A stretch of 7,170 nucleotides of DNA from Thermoprotei archaeon (GCA_003650865.1 QMSN01000051.1:1-7170), one strand, 5' to 3'. Positions 1-5,639 are shown, counted from the first letter of the stretch. The notes: generated by a model not told the origin, from the letters alone. Made by a program: numbers and translations.

Positions 1-345
1 CTTGCTTAAGTGCTGCTCGAGCATCCTCCCCTTCCTAGTGAGCTCCGCTTTAGAGACGGTGTAGGCCATAGGGCACCTCTGATCCACTGAGGGGCCCTTC
101 CCAAGCACGTATATTACTGGGTAGAGCCTACAGCTCAAGGGCCTATAGGGGTATATCTCGCAGGTCTTCTCGTAGGGGTCGAAGAAGTAGCAGTAGCCGT
201 CAACCTTCCTCAGCTTCACAAATGGCCCAGACCTCACCGTGAACTCCTTCTTGTCGTAGCCTAGAGACTCTATTCTAGCTATGTCCTCGCTGGACAGGAG
301 GACTTCAGCCCTTGAACAGCACTTTCCACACCTAATACACTTCAA
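1..345 (-). CDS. YkgJ-family cysteine cluster protein (N-terminal part, runs off window)
   Basis: Reading leftward from a TTG at 345, 115 codons stay open to the window edge, so the C-terminus is missing. The translation begins MKCIRCGKCCSRAEV and carries the YkgJ/UPF0153 (zinc- or iron-sulfur-binding cysteine cluster) signature: C3, C6, C9 and C10 at the N-terminus, then C52 (YCYFF), C62 (KTCEIY), C72 in RPLSCRLYP and C91 (RCPMAY). Eight cysteines in this spacing are characteristic of the family, which is thought to bind a metal or Fe-S centre; its biochemical role is poorly defined. TTG is the only possible start, because an in-frame TGA lies five codons upstream, and a GGTG Shine-Dalgarno element sits about 7 bases before it. 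The gene follows nadE on the same strand after 133 bases and has its own TATA-like box. Family assignment is strong; function is unknown. Confidence 0.88.
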   Translation of the reverse strand, partial: MKCIRCGKCCSRAEVLLSSEDIARIESLGYDKKEFTVRSGPFVKLRKVDGYCYFFDPYEKTCEIYPYRPLSCRLYPVIYVLGKGPSVDQRCPMAYTVSKAELTRKGRMLEQHLSK

Positions 346-378
346 GCTAGAGCACCATCACTATTGGTGTCAAGTAGT

Positions 379-394
379 CTTTAAAGCTTTCTCC
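379..394 (-). promoter_or_regulatory. Predicted BRE/TATA promoter of the cysteine-cluster gene
   Basis: On the minus strand the sequence reads GAGAAAG followed by CTTTAAAG, a purine-rich BRE and an archaeal TATA-like box. Transcription would start about 26 bases downstream, near 356, leaving a leader of about 11 bases that contains the GGTG site. It lies in the 133-base gap after nadE, which shows no other gene. This is inferred from position and composition only. Confidence 0.5.
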
Positions 395-478
395 GAAAAA
401 CTTAAAATGTGCGGTTCCCTAGCTCCCCCCTCAAAGCTCTCATAAGCCCTGCCTTCAGCTCCACGCTTAAGCTCAGAG

Positions 479-1285
479 CTATGTAGACCTTAAGTGTGCT
501 ACTGGCGGGAATGGAGGCATAACCCTCTTGTGCTTGGACTCCTCAACCCTCCTAATTATGGCATTTACGACCTCCATGTCGACTCCAACCCTCTCTGCAG
601 CCTCCTCGGGCTTGAAGCCCTTCTCGTATAGCAGGTAGAGGACTGGGTCTATCACGTCGTAGCTCACTCCAAGCTCCCCCTCAGCTGTCTGTCCAGGCCA
701 TAGGCGTGGGCTACTGGGCTTAAGGGCAACTCTCTCCGGAACGCCTAGGTAGAGGGCTAGTTTCCTAACGTCTGTCTTGTAGAGGTCCCCTATGGGCAGG
801 ATGTCCACCCCGCCGTCGCCGTACTTCGTGAAGTACCCAATCATTATCTCGGACTTGTCGCTCGTGCCGCAGACCATCATGTTCATGGTGTTGGCGGCGT
901 AGTACAGTAGGATCATCCTAACCCTAGCCCTGACGTTCCCAAAGGCGACTACGTCATCGCTCCTGTAGGGGTGCTTCTCAACTATTGCGTCGCACATGGA
1001 GGCTATGTCTACCTCTCTAGCCTCAATCCCAAGCTTCTCAGCTATTAGCCAGGCGTCCTCGACGTCGGACTTGGGTGTTGTCCTGTAGTCGGGCATTATG
1101 AGTGCCTTAACCCTCTCAGGGCCTAGGGCCTTGACGGCTAAGTGAGCTGTAGTTGAGGAGTCAACTCCTCCACTGAGGCCCATGACGAGGCCCTTAACTC
1201 GAGACTCCTCCACAACTCTCCTAATGAAGGAGCATATTTCATCTACAACCTTCTGGTAGTCGAGGAGCGGGAGGTTGAAGCCCAC
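479..1285 (-). CDS. nadE: NH3-dependent NAD+ synthetase
   Basis: The enzyme amidates nicotinic acid adenine dinucleotide to NAD+ using ATP, the last step of NAD biosynthesis in the cytoplasm. From the chosen GTG the protein is 268 residues, the usual size of the ammonia-using form, and there is no glutaminase (nitrilase-like) domain. The ATP-pyrophosphatase P-loop SGGVDSS lies at about residues 38-44. The family signature GTSDKSEIMIGYFTKYGD is at about 140-157, followed by DILPIGDLYKTDVRKLA, with SSPRLWPGQTAEGELG at about 191-206 and a C-terminal KHKRVMPP. An ATG at 1354 would lengthen the protein but overlaps the upstream CARF gene by 47 bases and adds 23 residues not expected in the family. 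GTG 1285 has GGTGA five bases upstream and a TATA-like box about 26 bases before it. A GTG at 1294 is a second option. It follows the CARF-type gene by 22 bases. Confidence 0.95.
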   Translation of the reverse strand: MGFNLPLLDYQKVVDEICSFIRRVVEESRVKGLVMGLSGGVDSSTTAHLAVKALGPERVKALIMPDYRTTPKSDVEDAWLIAEKLGIEAREVDIASMCDAIVEKHPYRSDDVVAFGNVRARVRMILLYYAANTMNMMVCGTSDKSEIMIGYFTKYGDGGVDILPIGDLYKTDVRKLALYLGVPERVALKPSSPRLWPGQTAEGELGVSYDVIDPVLYLLYEKGFKPEEAAERVGVDMEVVNAIIRRVEESKHKRVMPPFPPVAHLRST

Positions 1286-1290
1286 ACCCT

Positions 1291-1295
1291 TCACC
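1291..1295 (-). promoter_or_regulatory. Shine-Dalgarno site deciding the nadE start
   Basis: GGTGA stands five bases before GTG 1285 on the minus strand. It overlaps the alternative GTG at 1294 and so favours 1285. No comparable site precedes the ATG at 1354. Confidence 0.5.
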
Positions 1296-1307
1296 TGAGA
1301 CGTGGCT

Positions 1308-1315
1308 CTATATAG
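1308..1315 (-). promoter_or_regulatory. TATA-like box for nadE overlapping the upstream stop codon
   Basis: CTATATAG, a perfect palindrome, includes the TAG stop of the CARF-type gene at 1310-1308. Its centre is about 26 bases before GTG 1285, the normal archaeal TATA-to-start distance, so a leaderless or nearly leaderless nadE transcript could start there. Because it is also coding sequence, chance is possible. Confidence 0.4.
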
Positions 1316-2111
1316 CTGGATAAGGAGCTGTCTCGTCTTTTCTCTTTTGCACATAGTGGTACTTCAACGCCTTGGCGAAGACCCTTCCAAACCCCGTGAG
1401 CCTCAGAGCCTTAGCTCTAGCCCCAACCTCCTCCTCCAATAGGCCCTTCGAGACCAGCTTGTCCACGAGCCTACTGAACTTGTTCTTAACCCTTGAGTCC
1501 CTGTAGTCCTCGCCGCACCACCTTATCAAGGTCTTTATGGAGTCCGCGTTTCCGCCCTTGCTCTCGAGCGTCATGAGCACCTTTTCCTCCTCGTAGGACA
1601 ACTTCTCAAGCCTAAAGCCCGGCAGAAATATCTCTTGAGGAGTCAGCCCCTGCACGTTCCTAACCCTCTCAAACCAAGCTGGGAACTCAGGTGAATTTAT
1701 GTCTGGCACGTACCACCCCCTCTCAGCTGGCGGCACGACGTATAGCCTAACCCCTTGAAACATCAGCGCCACTGTCACGACTGCTCCGTAAGCCTCCTTG
1801 GTGGTCGAGGTGGCGTCTATGAAGACCTCCCTCCCATAGTCCTCAACCTCCCTCCTAACGACTGAGTAGAGGGTTGAGAACACGTCCTCGTAGCTCTGGG
1901 GGTTTACGGATATCAAGTGCGGCTCCTTATCGGCAAATGTGAGGGCCTTCTGAAGCTCTCTAGCGTTGAACCTAGATGCGTAGCCGTACTTGTCCTTCTT
2001 CCTATCCTGGACGAGGTATATCTCGTCTATTACCTCCCTCCCCCTCCAGTAGTTTATGCCGTCTATGATCCTCTTGAAGTCATGGCCGACGAAGCATATG
2101 AATGTGGCCAT
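1308..2111 (-). CDS. CARF-like Rossmann domain / winged-helix regulator (HFX_2341/DUF6293 type)
   Basis: The 267-residue protein starts MATFICFVGHDFKRII, a first beta strand plus helix, and then DEIYLV. A second signature around residues 96-127 reads VFIDATSTTKEAYGAVV followed by VRLYVVPP. This matches the CARF pattern of a strand, a D/N-x-S/T-rich ligand loop with a conserved K (TSTTK), a helix and a 'YYV' strand. The C-terminal half (about 170-250) looks like a winged helix: YEEEKVLMTLES, then VKNKFSRLVDKLVSKGLLEEE and ALRLTGFGRVFAKAL. Known archaeal HFX_2341-type and Csa3-type proteins combine a CARF ligand domain with a DNA-binding wHTH; CARF domains often bind cyclic oligoadenylates. No Cas gene or CRISPR array is visible here. 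ATG 2111 is preferred because GGTGG lies seven bases upstream; a GTG at 2114 is equally open. The gene ends 22 bases before nadE, suggesting co-transcription or regulation of NAD synthesis. Family call is from pattern memory, moderately sure. Confidence 0.68.
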   Translation of the reverse strand: MATFICFVGHDFKRIIDGINYWRGREVIDEIYLVQDRKKDKYGYASRFNARELQKALTFADKEPHLISVNPQSYEDVFSTLYSVVRREVEDYGREVFIDATSTTKEAYGAVVTVALMFQGVRLYVVPPAERGWYVPDINSPEFPAWFERVRNVQGLTPQEIFLPGFRLEKLSYEEEKVLMTLESKGGNADSIKTLIRWCGEDYRDSRVKNKFSRLVDKLVSKGLLEEEVGARAKALRLTGFGRVFAKALKYHYVQKRKDETAPYPAI

Positions 2112-2156
2112 CACCCTACCACCAAGGAGACTCCACTAGATGATTGTCGCCTAGCA

Positions 2157-2170
2157 CTTTAAACATTGCC
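2157..2170 (-). promoter_or_regulatory. Predicted promoter of the CARF-type gene
   Basis: On the minus strand GGCAAT precedes GTTTAAAG, a TATA-like box. A start near 2134 would give a leader of about 23 bases carrying the GGTGG ribosome site. It lies in the 77-base gap downstream of the membrane regulator gene, so the CARF-nadE pair can be transcribed separately from it. Confidence 0.45.
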
Positions 2171-2188
2171 TTACAACTTGAGGGGGCC

Positions 2189-3034
2189 TCATGGGGATAC
2201 TACGACGAGCTGTGGTATCACTATGGTCATGACGAACATCACTAGAACCACTACGAGGAAAGCTGCTTCACCTCTACACCTAGTCACGTGGCTTAGAGAT
2301 GAGGAGAGGAAGACCAGTGCCAATAGCCAGAGGACTAGTTGAGCCACAACTCTAGCTATGGTGCTACCCCTAAGGATGGGCTCGAGGACGACGAATATGG
2401 CGAGCGGGAACATGGCCAGCCCAGCCTCCGCCAAGTACTGGGGAAGCCTCTTAAGCCCCTCCCTGAACGCTATGGACCTCCAAGGCGAGGCTATGAAGAA
2501 CGATATCGCGCTTATGGCGAGCCAGCTCCACAAGAAGCTTGATGCGCACAGAGCCTTATCTGAGGAGTAGGCGATCCACGTTACATGTAGCACCACGCCG
2601 TTAAAGCTGCAGGCGATGGCTCCAACAAGCAGGACCACAACGGCTATGGCTGGCGTCAACCTCCTCCTAGACTCGAGGAAGGCGAAGAACCACCTCGGGA
2701 AGAATATCTCCCTGAGAGTGTCAGTCAACCCGGAGAAGCCGCTGGCCGAGCCCTCACTCCTAACTCTCTCCACGTCCTTCTTCAGCATCTTGTAGGCCAC
2801 GACGCCCTTCTCAGTCAATGCGTACCTCTTGTCCTCCCTCTGGTAGACGAGGTCTCTGAGCTGGTCTATGTTGTAGTATAGGCTTCCAACGCTTATGTTG
2901 AGCTCCCTCTTGAGCTCCGAGAAGGCCATGCCCTCAGGCCTCTCACCAAGTAGCGATATTATCTTCCTCCTATGTGGATTGCCGAGCGCCTGGTAGATCT
3001 TGTATAGGTCTGCCTCCTCTATCACTAGCTTCAA
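2189..3034 (-). CDS. Membrane-anchored winged-helix (ArsR-like) transcriptional regulator
   Basis: Residues 8-90 form an ArsR-like winged helix: ALGNPHRRKIISLLGE, FSELKRELNISVGSLYYNIDQLRDLV (recognition helix region), then the wing and YALTEKGVVAYKMLKK. After a linker, residues 128-278 contain about five hydrophobic segments (near 128-150, 163-182, 202-220, 227-247 and 256-278), so the protein should sit in the membrane with its DNA-binding domain in the cytoplasm. Such wHTH-plus-membrane proteins are common in archaea, and their ligands are mostly unknown; the membrane half may belong to a Yip1-like or unnamed family. The start is TTG 3034 (MKLVIEEADLY); GTG 3025, with GAGG nine bases upstream, is an alternative that removes three residues. 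It is divergent from the symporter operon across a shared 262-base control region, so it could regulate that operon, its own gene, or both. Confidence 0.8.
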   Translation of the reverse strand: MKLVIEEADLYKIYQALGNPHRRKIISLLGERPEGMAFSELKRELNISVGSLYYNIDQLRDLVYQREDKRYALTEKGVVAYKMLKKDVERVRSEGSASGFSGLTDTLREIFFPRWFFAFLESRRRLTPAIAVVVLLVGAIACSFNGVVLHVTWIAYSSDKALCASSFLWSWLAISAISFFIASPWRSIAFREGLKRLPQYLAEAGLAMFPLAIFVVLEPILRGSTIARVVAQLVLWLLALVFLSSSLSHVTRCRGEAAFLVVVLVMFVMTIVIPQLVVVSP

Positions 3035-3081
3035 CCTCGTCTAATACTCGTAGTAGCATTCTTCTCTAGTAATGGAAATGC

Positions 3082-3096
3082 AAGATAAGGTTTCTC
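3082..3096 (-). promoter_or_regulatory. Weak predicted promoter of the membrane regulator
   Basis: On the minus strand GAGAAACC (BRE-like) is followed by TTATCTT, a weak TATA element. Transcription would begin near 3059, about 25 bases before TTG 3034. It faces away from the symporter operon promoter. Confidence 0.35.
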
Positions 3097-3137
3097 ACTC
3101 ATAGAGTGGTGTGCGTGAGGCGTGAGCAGCCTCCTAA

Positions 3138-3153
3138 ACTCGTTTCAACGAGT
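3138..3153. promoter_or_regulatory. Candidate operator: 7-base inverted repeat in the divergent control region
   Basis: ACTCGTT at 3138-3144 and AACGAGT at 3147-3153 are perfect inverted arms around a two-base TC spacer. The site lies about 45 bases behind the leftward promoter and about 85 bases before the rightward TATA box. Its size and two-fold symmetry suit a dimeric winged-helix regulator. Either neighbouring wHTH protein is a candidate binder. Binding is inferred, not shown. Confidence 0.45.
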
Positions 3154-3236
3154 CGAACGCTGAGGTGAGGTCGCTCCAAGAGATTTTAATATTCAAGTTC
3201 AAGCAAGGCTTTAGCGCTGGTCAATAGCTGTTGCCC

Positions 3237-3250
3237 TCAAAGCTTAAATA
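3237..3250 (+). promoter_or_regulatory. BRE/TATA promoter of the regulator-microprotein-symporter operon
   Basis: TCAAAGC followed by TTAAATA is close to the archaeal BRE plus TATA consensus and is the strongest promoter-like match in the window. A start near 3273 leaves a leader of about 24 bases, with GGTGGGGTGAG inside it, before GTG 3297. A second AT-rich stretch at 3182-3193 (ATTTTAATATTC) could be an upstream alternative. Confidence 0.6.
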
Positions 3251-3296
3251 GCTGATACCCCCACTTAGCTGGCGGTGGGGTGAGCGTTGAGCAAGG

Positions 3297-3689
3297 GTGT
3301 TTACCTTTTCGAGAGAGGGACTTCTTAGAGAGAACTCAAATACTCTAAACTCGCTTAAACCCCTACGTGAAGTCGATAACCCCCTTCTCCTCGAGCTCGA
3401 GCACGTCCTGACTAGACTAGCACTGTCTAAGCTAACTGAGCTCCAGAAGAGGATTATGGTCGAGCTTTACCGCAACGGCGACGGCTACGAGACTTTCTCG
3501 AGCCTCGTCAGGAAGCTGTCAGTTAAGCTGAGCGCTCCAGAGTCCACGTTGAAGTGGAGCTTGAGGGGGCTTAGGGACGTGGGCCTCATAACCTCGGGTA
3601 AGGCCGACTTAAAGGGCATACCAGTGTCCCTCACATACGCTGGAGCTGTTGTCGCCAAGCACTTAGCTGAGGGGGTGAGTGGGCTTTGA
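3297..3689 (+). CDS. Small winged-helix DNA-binding protein, first gene of symporter operon
   Basis: The 130-residue protein has no membrane segment. An N-terminal leucine-rich stretch (residues 28-48, LLLELEHVLTRLALSKL) could dimerise. Residues 46-125 resemble a winged helix: LTELQKRIMVELYRNGDGYETFSSLVRKL, then APESTLKWSLRGLRDVGLI as the recognition helix, the wing region KADLKGIPVSL, and TYAGAVVAKHLAEG as the last helix. I recognise the fold but not a named family. GTG 3297 is the first start after an in-frame TGA at 3288; the GGTGAG at 3277-3282 is rather far (about 14 bases), so the next GGGT may help instead. Its stop TGA overlaps the TTG of the downstream microprotein. First position in a translationally coupled operon with a transporter suggests a local regulator of uptake. 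Confidence 0.75.
   Translation: MFTFSREGLLRENSNTLNSLKPLREVDNPLLLELEHVLTRLALSKLTELQKRIMVELYRNGDGYETFSSLVRKLSVKLSAPESTLKWSLRGLRDVGLITSGKADLKGIPVSLTYAGAVVAKHLAEGVSGL
3674..3679 (+). promoter_or_regulatory. Shine-Dalgarno site supporting the microprotein TTG start
   Basis: GGTGAG lies six bases before TTG 3686, inside the end of the winged-helix gene. This ideal spacing, with the TTGA stop/start overlap, is the main argument that the 36-codon frame is really translated. Confidence 0.6.
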
Positions 3690-3796
3690 GCGAGGCTGTG
3701 GACGTCATGGCTCCTTGGCTCTGCTTCATAGGCGTAGTCGTGGCTAGCGCTGTCATAGCGATCTTAAGCGTGGCTTTAAGGAGAGGGGGAGAGTGA
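3686..3796 (+). CDS. 36-residue single-pass membrane microprotein, probable symporter small accessory subunit
   Basis: A 37-codon frame including the stop begins TTG AGC GAG and encodes MSEAVDVMAPWLCFIGVV followed by VASAVIAILSVALRRGGE. Residues 9-31 form one hydrophobic helix preceded by acidic residues and followed by RR, predicting an inserted protein with its C-terminus in the cytoplasm. TTG overlaps the preceding TGA (TTGA), and its TGA overlaps the symporter GTG (GTGA), so all three genes should be translationally coupled. GGTGAG is six bases upstream. Tiny proteins with a W-L-x-C-type helix directly before sodium:solute symporters are known as symporter small accessory proteins, and the APWLCFIG segment is reminiscent of them. 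Function would be assembly, stability or gating of the transporter. Existence is well supported by layout; the family assignment is inference. Confidence 0.75.
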   Translation: MSEAVDVMAPWLCFIGVVVASAVIAILSVALRRGGE

Positions 3797-5319
3797 GCTT
3801 AGAGCTTCCGTCACCTTCAGGGCTTGACGTAGCCTCCTCAATAGCCTGGCTCTCAGGAGTCTTAGCTGTGTGCTGCGCCATAGGCTTCGTGGCTAGAAGG
3901 AAGAGTAGCACATTTACCTCGTGGCTCGTTGGGAGCAGGAACTTCGGGCCAGTTGTGACGGGTCTTGCTCTAAGCGCCACGTGGATGAGTGGGTGGGCTT
4001 GCCTAGGCCTAATGGGCATAACCTACACGTTCGGATGGTCTGGGATGTGGCTTGCAGGGGTCTGGACCCTCGTCGGCATAATACCGTGCGTAGCGGTATT
4101 CGGGCTCAAGCTCAGAAGGATGTTTGAGAGGCATAGAGTCACAACAGTCCCTCAGCTAGTTGGCTCACTATACGGCAGTAAGCTCGTGGGGGCCATTGCA
4201 AGCCTGGTGTACATAGTGCTGCTCGTGGTCTACGCAGTAGGGCAATACAAGGCTGCAGCTACAGTCTGGCATGTAGTCACAGGGTCTTCGTGGGAGCTTT
4301 CCATCATGATTGGAGCCCTCATAATGATAGCCTACATGGCTCTAGGAGGCTTCACTGGAACTCAGTGGGCTCTAGCGGTTCAAGGCGTGGTCATGGCGTT
4401 CGCCTGCTACCTACTCGCCTACTTCTCCTTGACGCTCGTCGGAGGCCCCATAGCCATGAACGAGGCCTTGGCATCTCAGAGCCTAAGCTTAATAGCTCCA
4501 CTCCGAGCAGACCTGGCCTCAACCCCCAAGTTCCAGTTCGCAGCTGACCCCATAGGGCTTGCAGCGACTCTAGGGCTCTTCGTGACGATGGCCGTGGGCT
4601 TCCCCCACAACGTGGCTAGATTCCTCGGGATGAGGGAGCTGACGAGGAGGGAGCTCGCCATAATGGTCCTCGTGGTCTTCGTGGTCTCAGCCATACCCTG
4701 GGTCAACATACTAACGGGGTTATCGGCTAGAGCCCTCTTCGGGCCAGCACTACTCTCAACGTCTCCTGCAGGTAAGGATGCAGCTGCACCCTACATGTCC
4801 CTCCTAGCAGGTCCAGCCATGTCGGGGCTCTACGTGGCGGCTGTCTTCTCAGCATCCATATCAACCCTAGCAGGGATGGTGCTTGTAATGGCTGGAAGCC
4901 TCACGAGAGACGTAATTCAAGTGTTGAAGCCAACCCTCAGTGATCGAGCCCTACTCAACATAGCTAGAGGGCTGACGGCTCTTTTCGCGCTTATACCGCT
5001 CACGTGGATCTTAGTGAGGCCTCCAGACCTACTGGCCTACCTCATGGCTGGAGCTGCTGTAGGCTTGGGATGCATATTCTTCTTCGTGTTGGCGTTGACC
5101 CTTTACTGGCGTAGAGCTCACAAGTACGGCGCCATAGCCTGCATGGTCTACGGCCTAGTAATGACGGTGTTAGGTGGCTACTACGTCTACACAGCCAATG
5201 AGTGGGGCTGGGGCTACTGGTGGTGGGCGACCTTCATAGGGTGCGCTGCCTCCTACGTAGGCTTTAGCCTAGTCGGGAGGTGGCTTGAGAGGAGGAGGAT
5301 AAAGGTTGTACGCTGCTAG
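3793..5319 (+). CDS. Sodium:solute symporter (SSS/SLC5 family permease)
   Basis: The 508-residue integral membrane protein uses a cation gradient (usually Na+) to import a small solute; the substrate cannot be told from sequence. About 13 membrane helices are visible, the family's typical number, near residues 12-33, 52-76, 82-104, 131-152, 168-186, 192-215, 254-275, 287-311, 340-368, 389-408, 412-438, 444-464 and 474-495. Family marks are SWLVGSRNFGPVVTGLALSA with SGW before the second helix region, GGFTGTQWALAVQG (about 185-198), GFPHNVARFLGMRELTRRE (269-287), and AAVFSASISTLAGMVLV (349-365), where the Ser/Thr pair matches the Na2 sodium site of SSS proteins. The C-terminal YWRRAHKYGAIACMVYG is also typical of PanF/ActP/PutP-like members. 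GTG 3793 is chosen because it overlaps the microprotein stop as GTGA and has GGGGGAG directly upstream. It is full length. Confidence 0.93.
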   Translation: MSLELPSPSGLDVASSIAWLSGVLAVCCAIGFVARRKSSTFTSWLVGSRNFGPVVTGLALSATWMSGWACLGLMGITYTFGWSGMWLAGVWTLVGIIPCVAVFGLKLRRMFERHRVTTVPQLVGSLYGSKLVGAIASLVYIVLLVVYAVGQYKAAATVWHVVTGSSWELSIMIGALIMIAYMALGGFTGTQWALAVQGVVMAFACYLLAYFSLTLVGGPIAMNEALASQSLSLIAPLRADLASTPKFQFAADPIGLAATLGLFVTMAVGFPHNVARFLGMRELTRRELAIMVLVVFVVSAIPWVNILTGLSARALFGPALLSTSPAGKDAAAPYMSLLAGPAMSGLYVAAVFSASISTLAGMVLVMAGSLTRDVIQVLKPTLSDRALLNIARGLTALFALIPLTWILVRPPDLLAYLMAGAAVGLGCIFFFVLALTLYWRRAHKYGAIACMVYGLVMTVLGGYYVYTANEWGWGYWWWATFIGCAASYVGFSLVGRWLERRRIKVVRC

Positions 5320-5385
5320 CTAAGCTCCACGCTGCTCAACGATGCTTTCACAGCGGCTAGAGACCTGAGACCTCAACGAGCTTAG

Positions 5386-5538
5386 GCGTTCAGCGGCGAT
5401 GGAGTGCTAGCCCTAGGAGAGGTTGAAGAGGTTATAGTTCCAATTCCACCAAGCCTCTGGCACTCAGCAACCTACACAATTAAAGTCGTCGACTCACATG
5501 GCTCAACAGTCGTCACGACGATTTCAGGTGCAGGCTAG
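5386..5538 (+). pseudogene. Relic of an archaeal secreted/pilin-like protein C-terminus
   Basis: After an in-frame TAG at 5383-5385, 50 codons stay open up to a TAG at 5536-5538. The translation has protein-like character: FSGDGVLALGEVEEVIVPIP, then a segment with YTIKVVDSHGS and TVVTTISGAG. The pattern of GDG-x-L-x-x-GE, a VxVPxP strand, and 'YTIKVVdshGs' resembles the last beta strands of archaeal pilin-like or other extracellular beta-sandwich proteins. No signal peptide or complete domain precedes it. The same frame before the TAG (from about 5320) reads STLLNDAFTAARDLRPQRA and may be more of the relic. A 44-residue gene from GTG 5404 is possible, but no convincing ribosome site precedes it. 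I favour a decayed fragment. Confidence 0.5.
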
Positions 5539-5544
5539 CCCTTA

Positions 5545-5588
5545 AGGAGCTTAAGCAAATCCTCCTCTCACGTCGTGAGGAGCTTAAG
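5545..5588. repeat. Direct repeat AGGAGCTTAAG flanking a hairpin
   Basis: AGGAGCTTAAG occurs at 5545-5555 and again at 5578-5588, in direct orientation, 33 bases apart. Between and overlapping them, CTCCTC (5562-5567) and GAGGAG (5577-5582) can pair as a six-base stem with a nine-base loop. CTTAAG occurs three times in 50 bases. It sits between the pilin-like relic and the MTH938-type gene; it could be a transcript end of the symporter operon or decay debris. No poly-T tract follows. Confidence 0.4.
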
Positions 5589-5608
5589 AGGCTTCATTCG
5601 AGTAACCT

Positions 5609-5616
5609 CAATATAC
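5609..5616 (+). promoter_or_regulatory. Predicted TATA box of the MTH938-like gene
   Basis: CAATATAC is TATA-like. A start about 26 bases on, near 5639, leaves a leader of about nine bases before ATG 5648. The remaining parts of the 5320-5647 gap are the relic, the repeat patch and this promoter; nothing else was recognised. Confidence 0.45.
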
Positions 5617-5626
5617 AGCTTCTCAG

Positions 5627-5639
5627 CCAATATAATTGG
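5627..5639. promoter_or_regulatory. Candidate operator: inverted repeat at the MTH938-like gene's transcription start
   Basis: CCAAT (5627-5631) and ATTGG (5635-5639) are perfect arms around ATA. The site lies between the TATA-like box and ATG 5648, covering the predicted transcription start, a position where a bound repressor would block initiation. Five-base arms are short, so chance cannot be excluded. Confidence 0.3.

Noticed and set aside
1286..1354. Extended nadE N-terminus from ATG 1354
   Set aside because: It overlaps the end of the CARF-type gene, lacks a Shine-Dalgarno site and adds residues not expected in the NAD synthetase family.
1917..2162. 81-codon plus-strand frame opposite the start of the CARF-type gene
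   Set aside because: It is antisense to the conserved N-terminal strand of that protein, and has no plausible ribosome site or domain.
2339..2570. Plus-strand frames of 67-70 codons opposite the membrane regulator
   Set aside because: They mirror the codons of the membrane segments on the other strand and have no promoter or family pattern.
3280..3348. Alternative starts GTG 3280 and TTG 3287, better placed after the ribosome sites
   Set aside because: Both are in other frames and run into stops within about 25 codons, so they cannot start the winged-helix gene.
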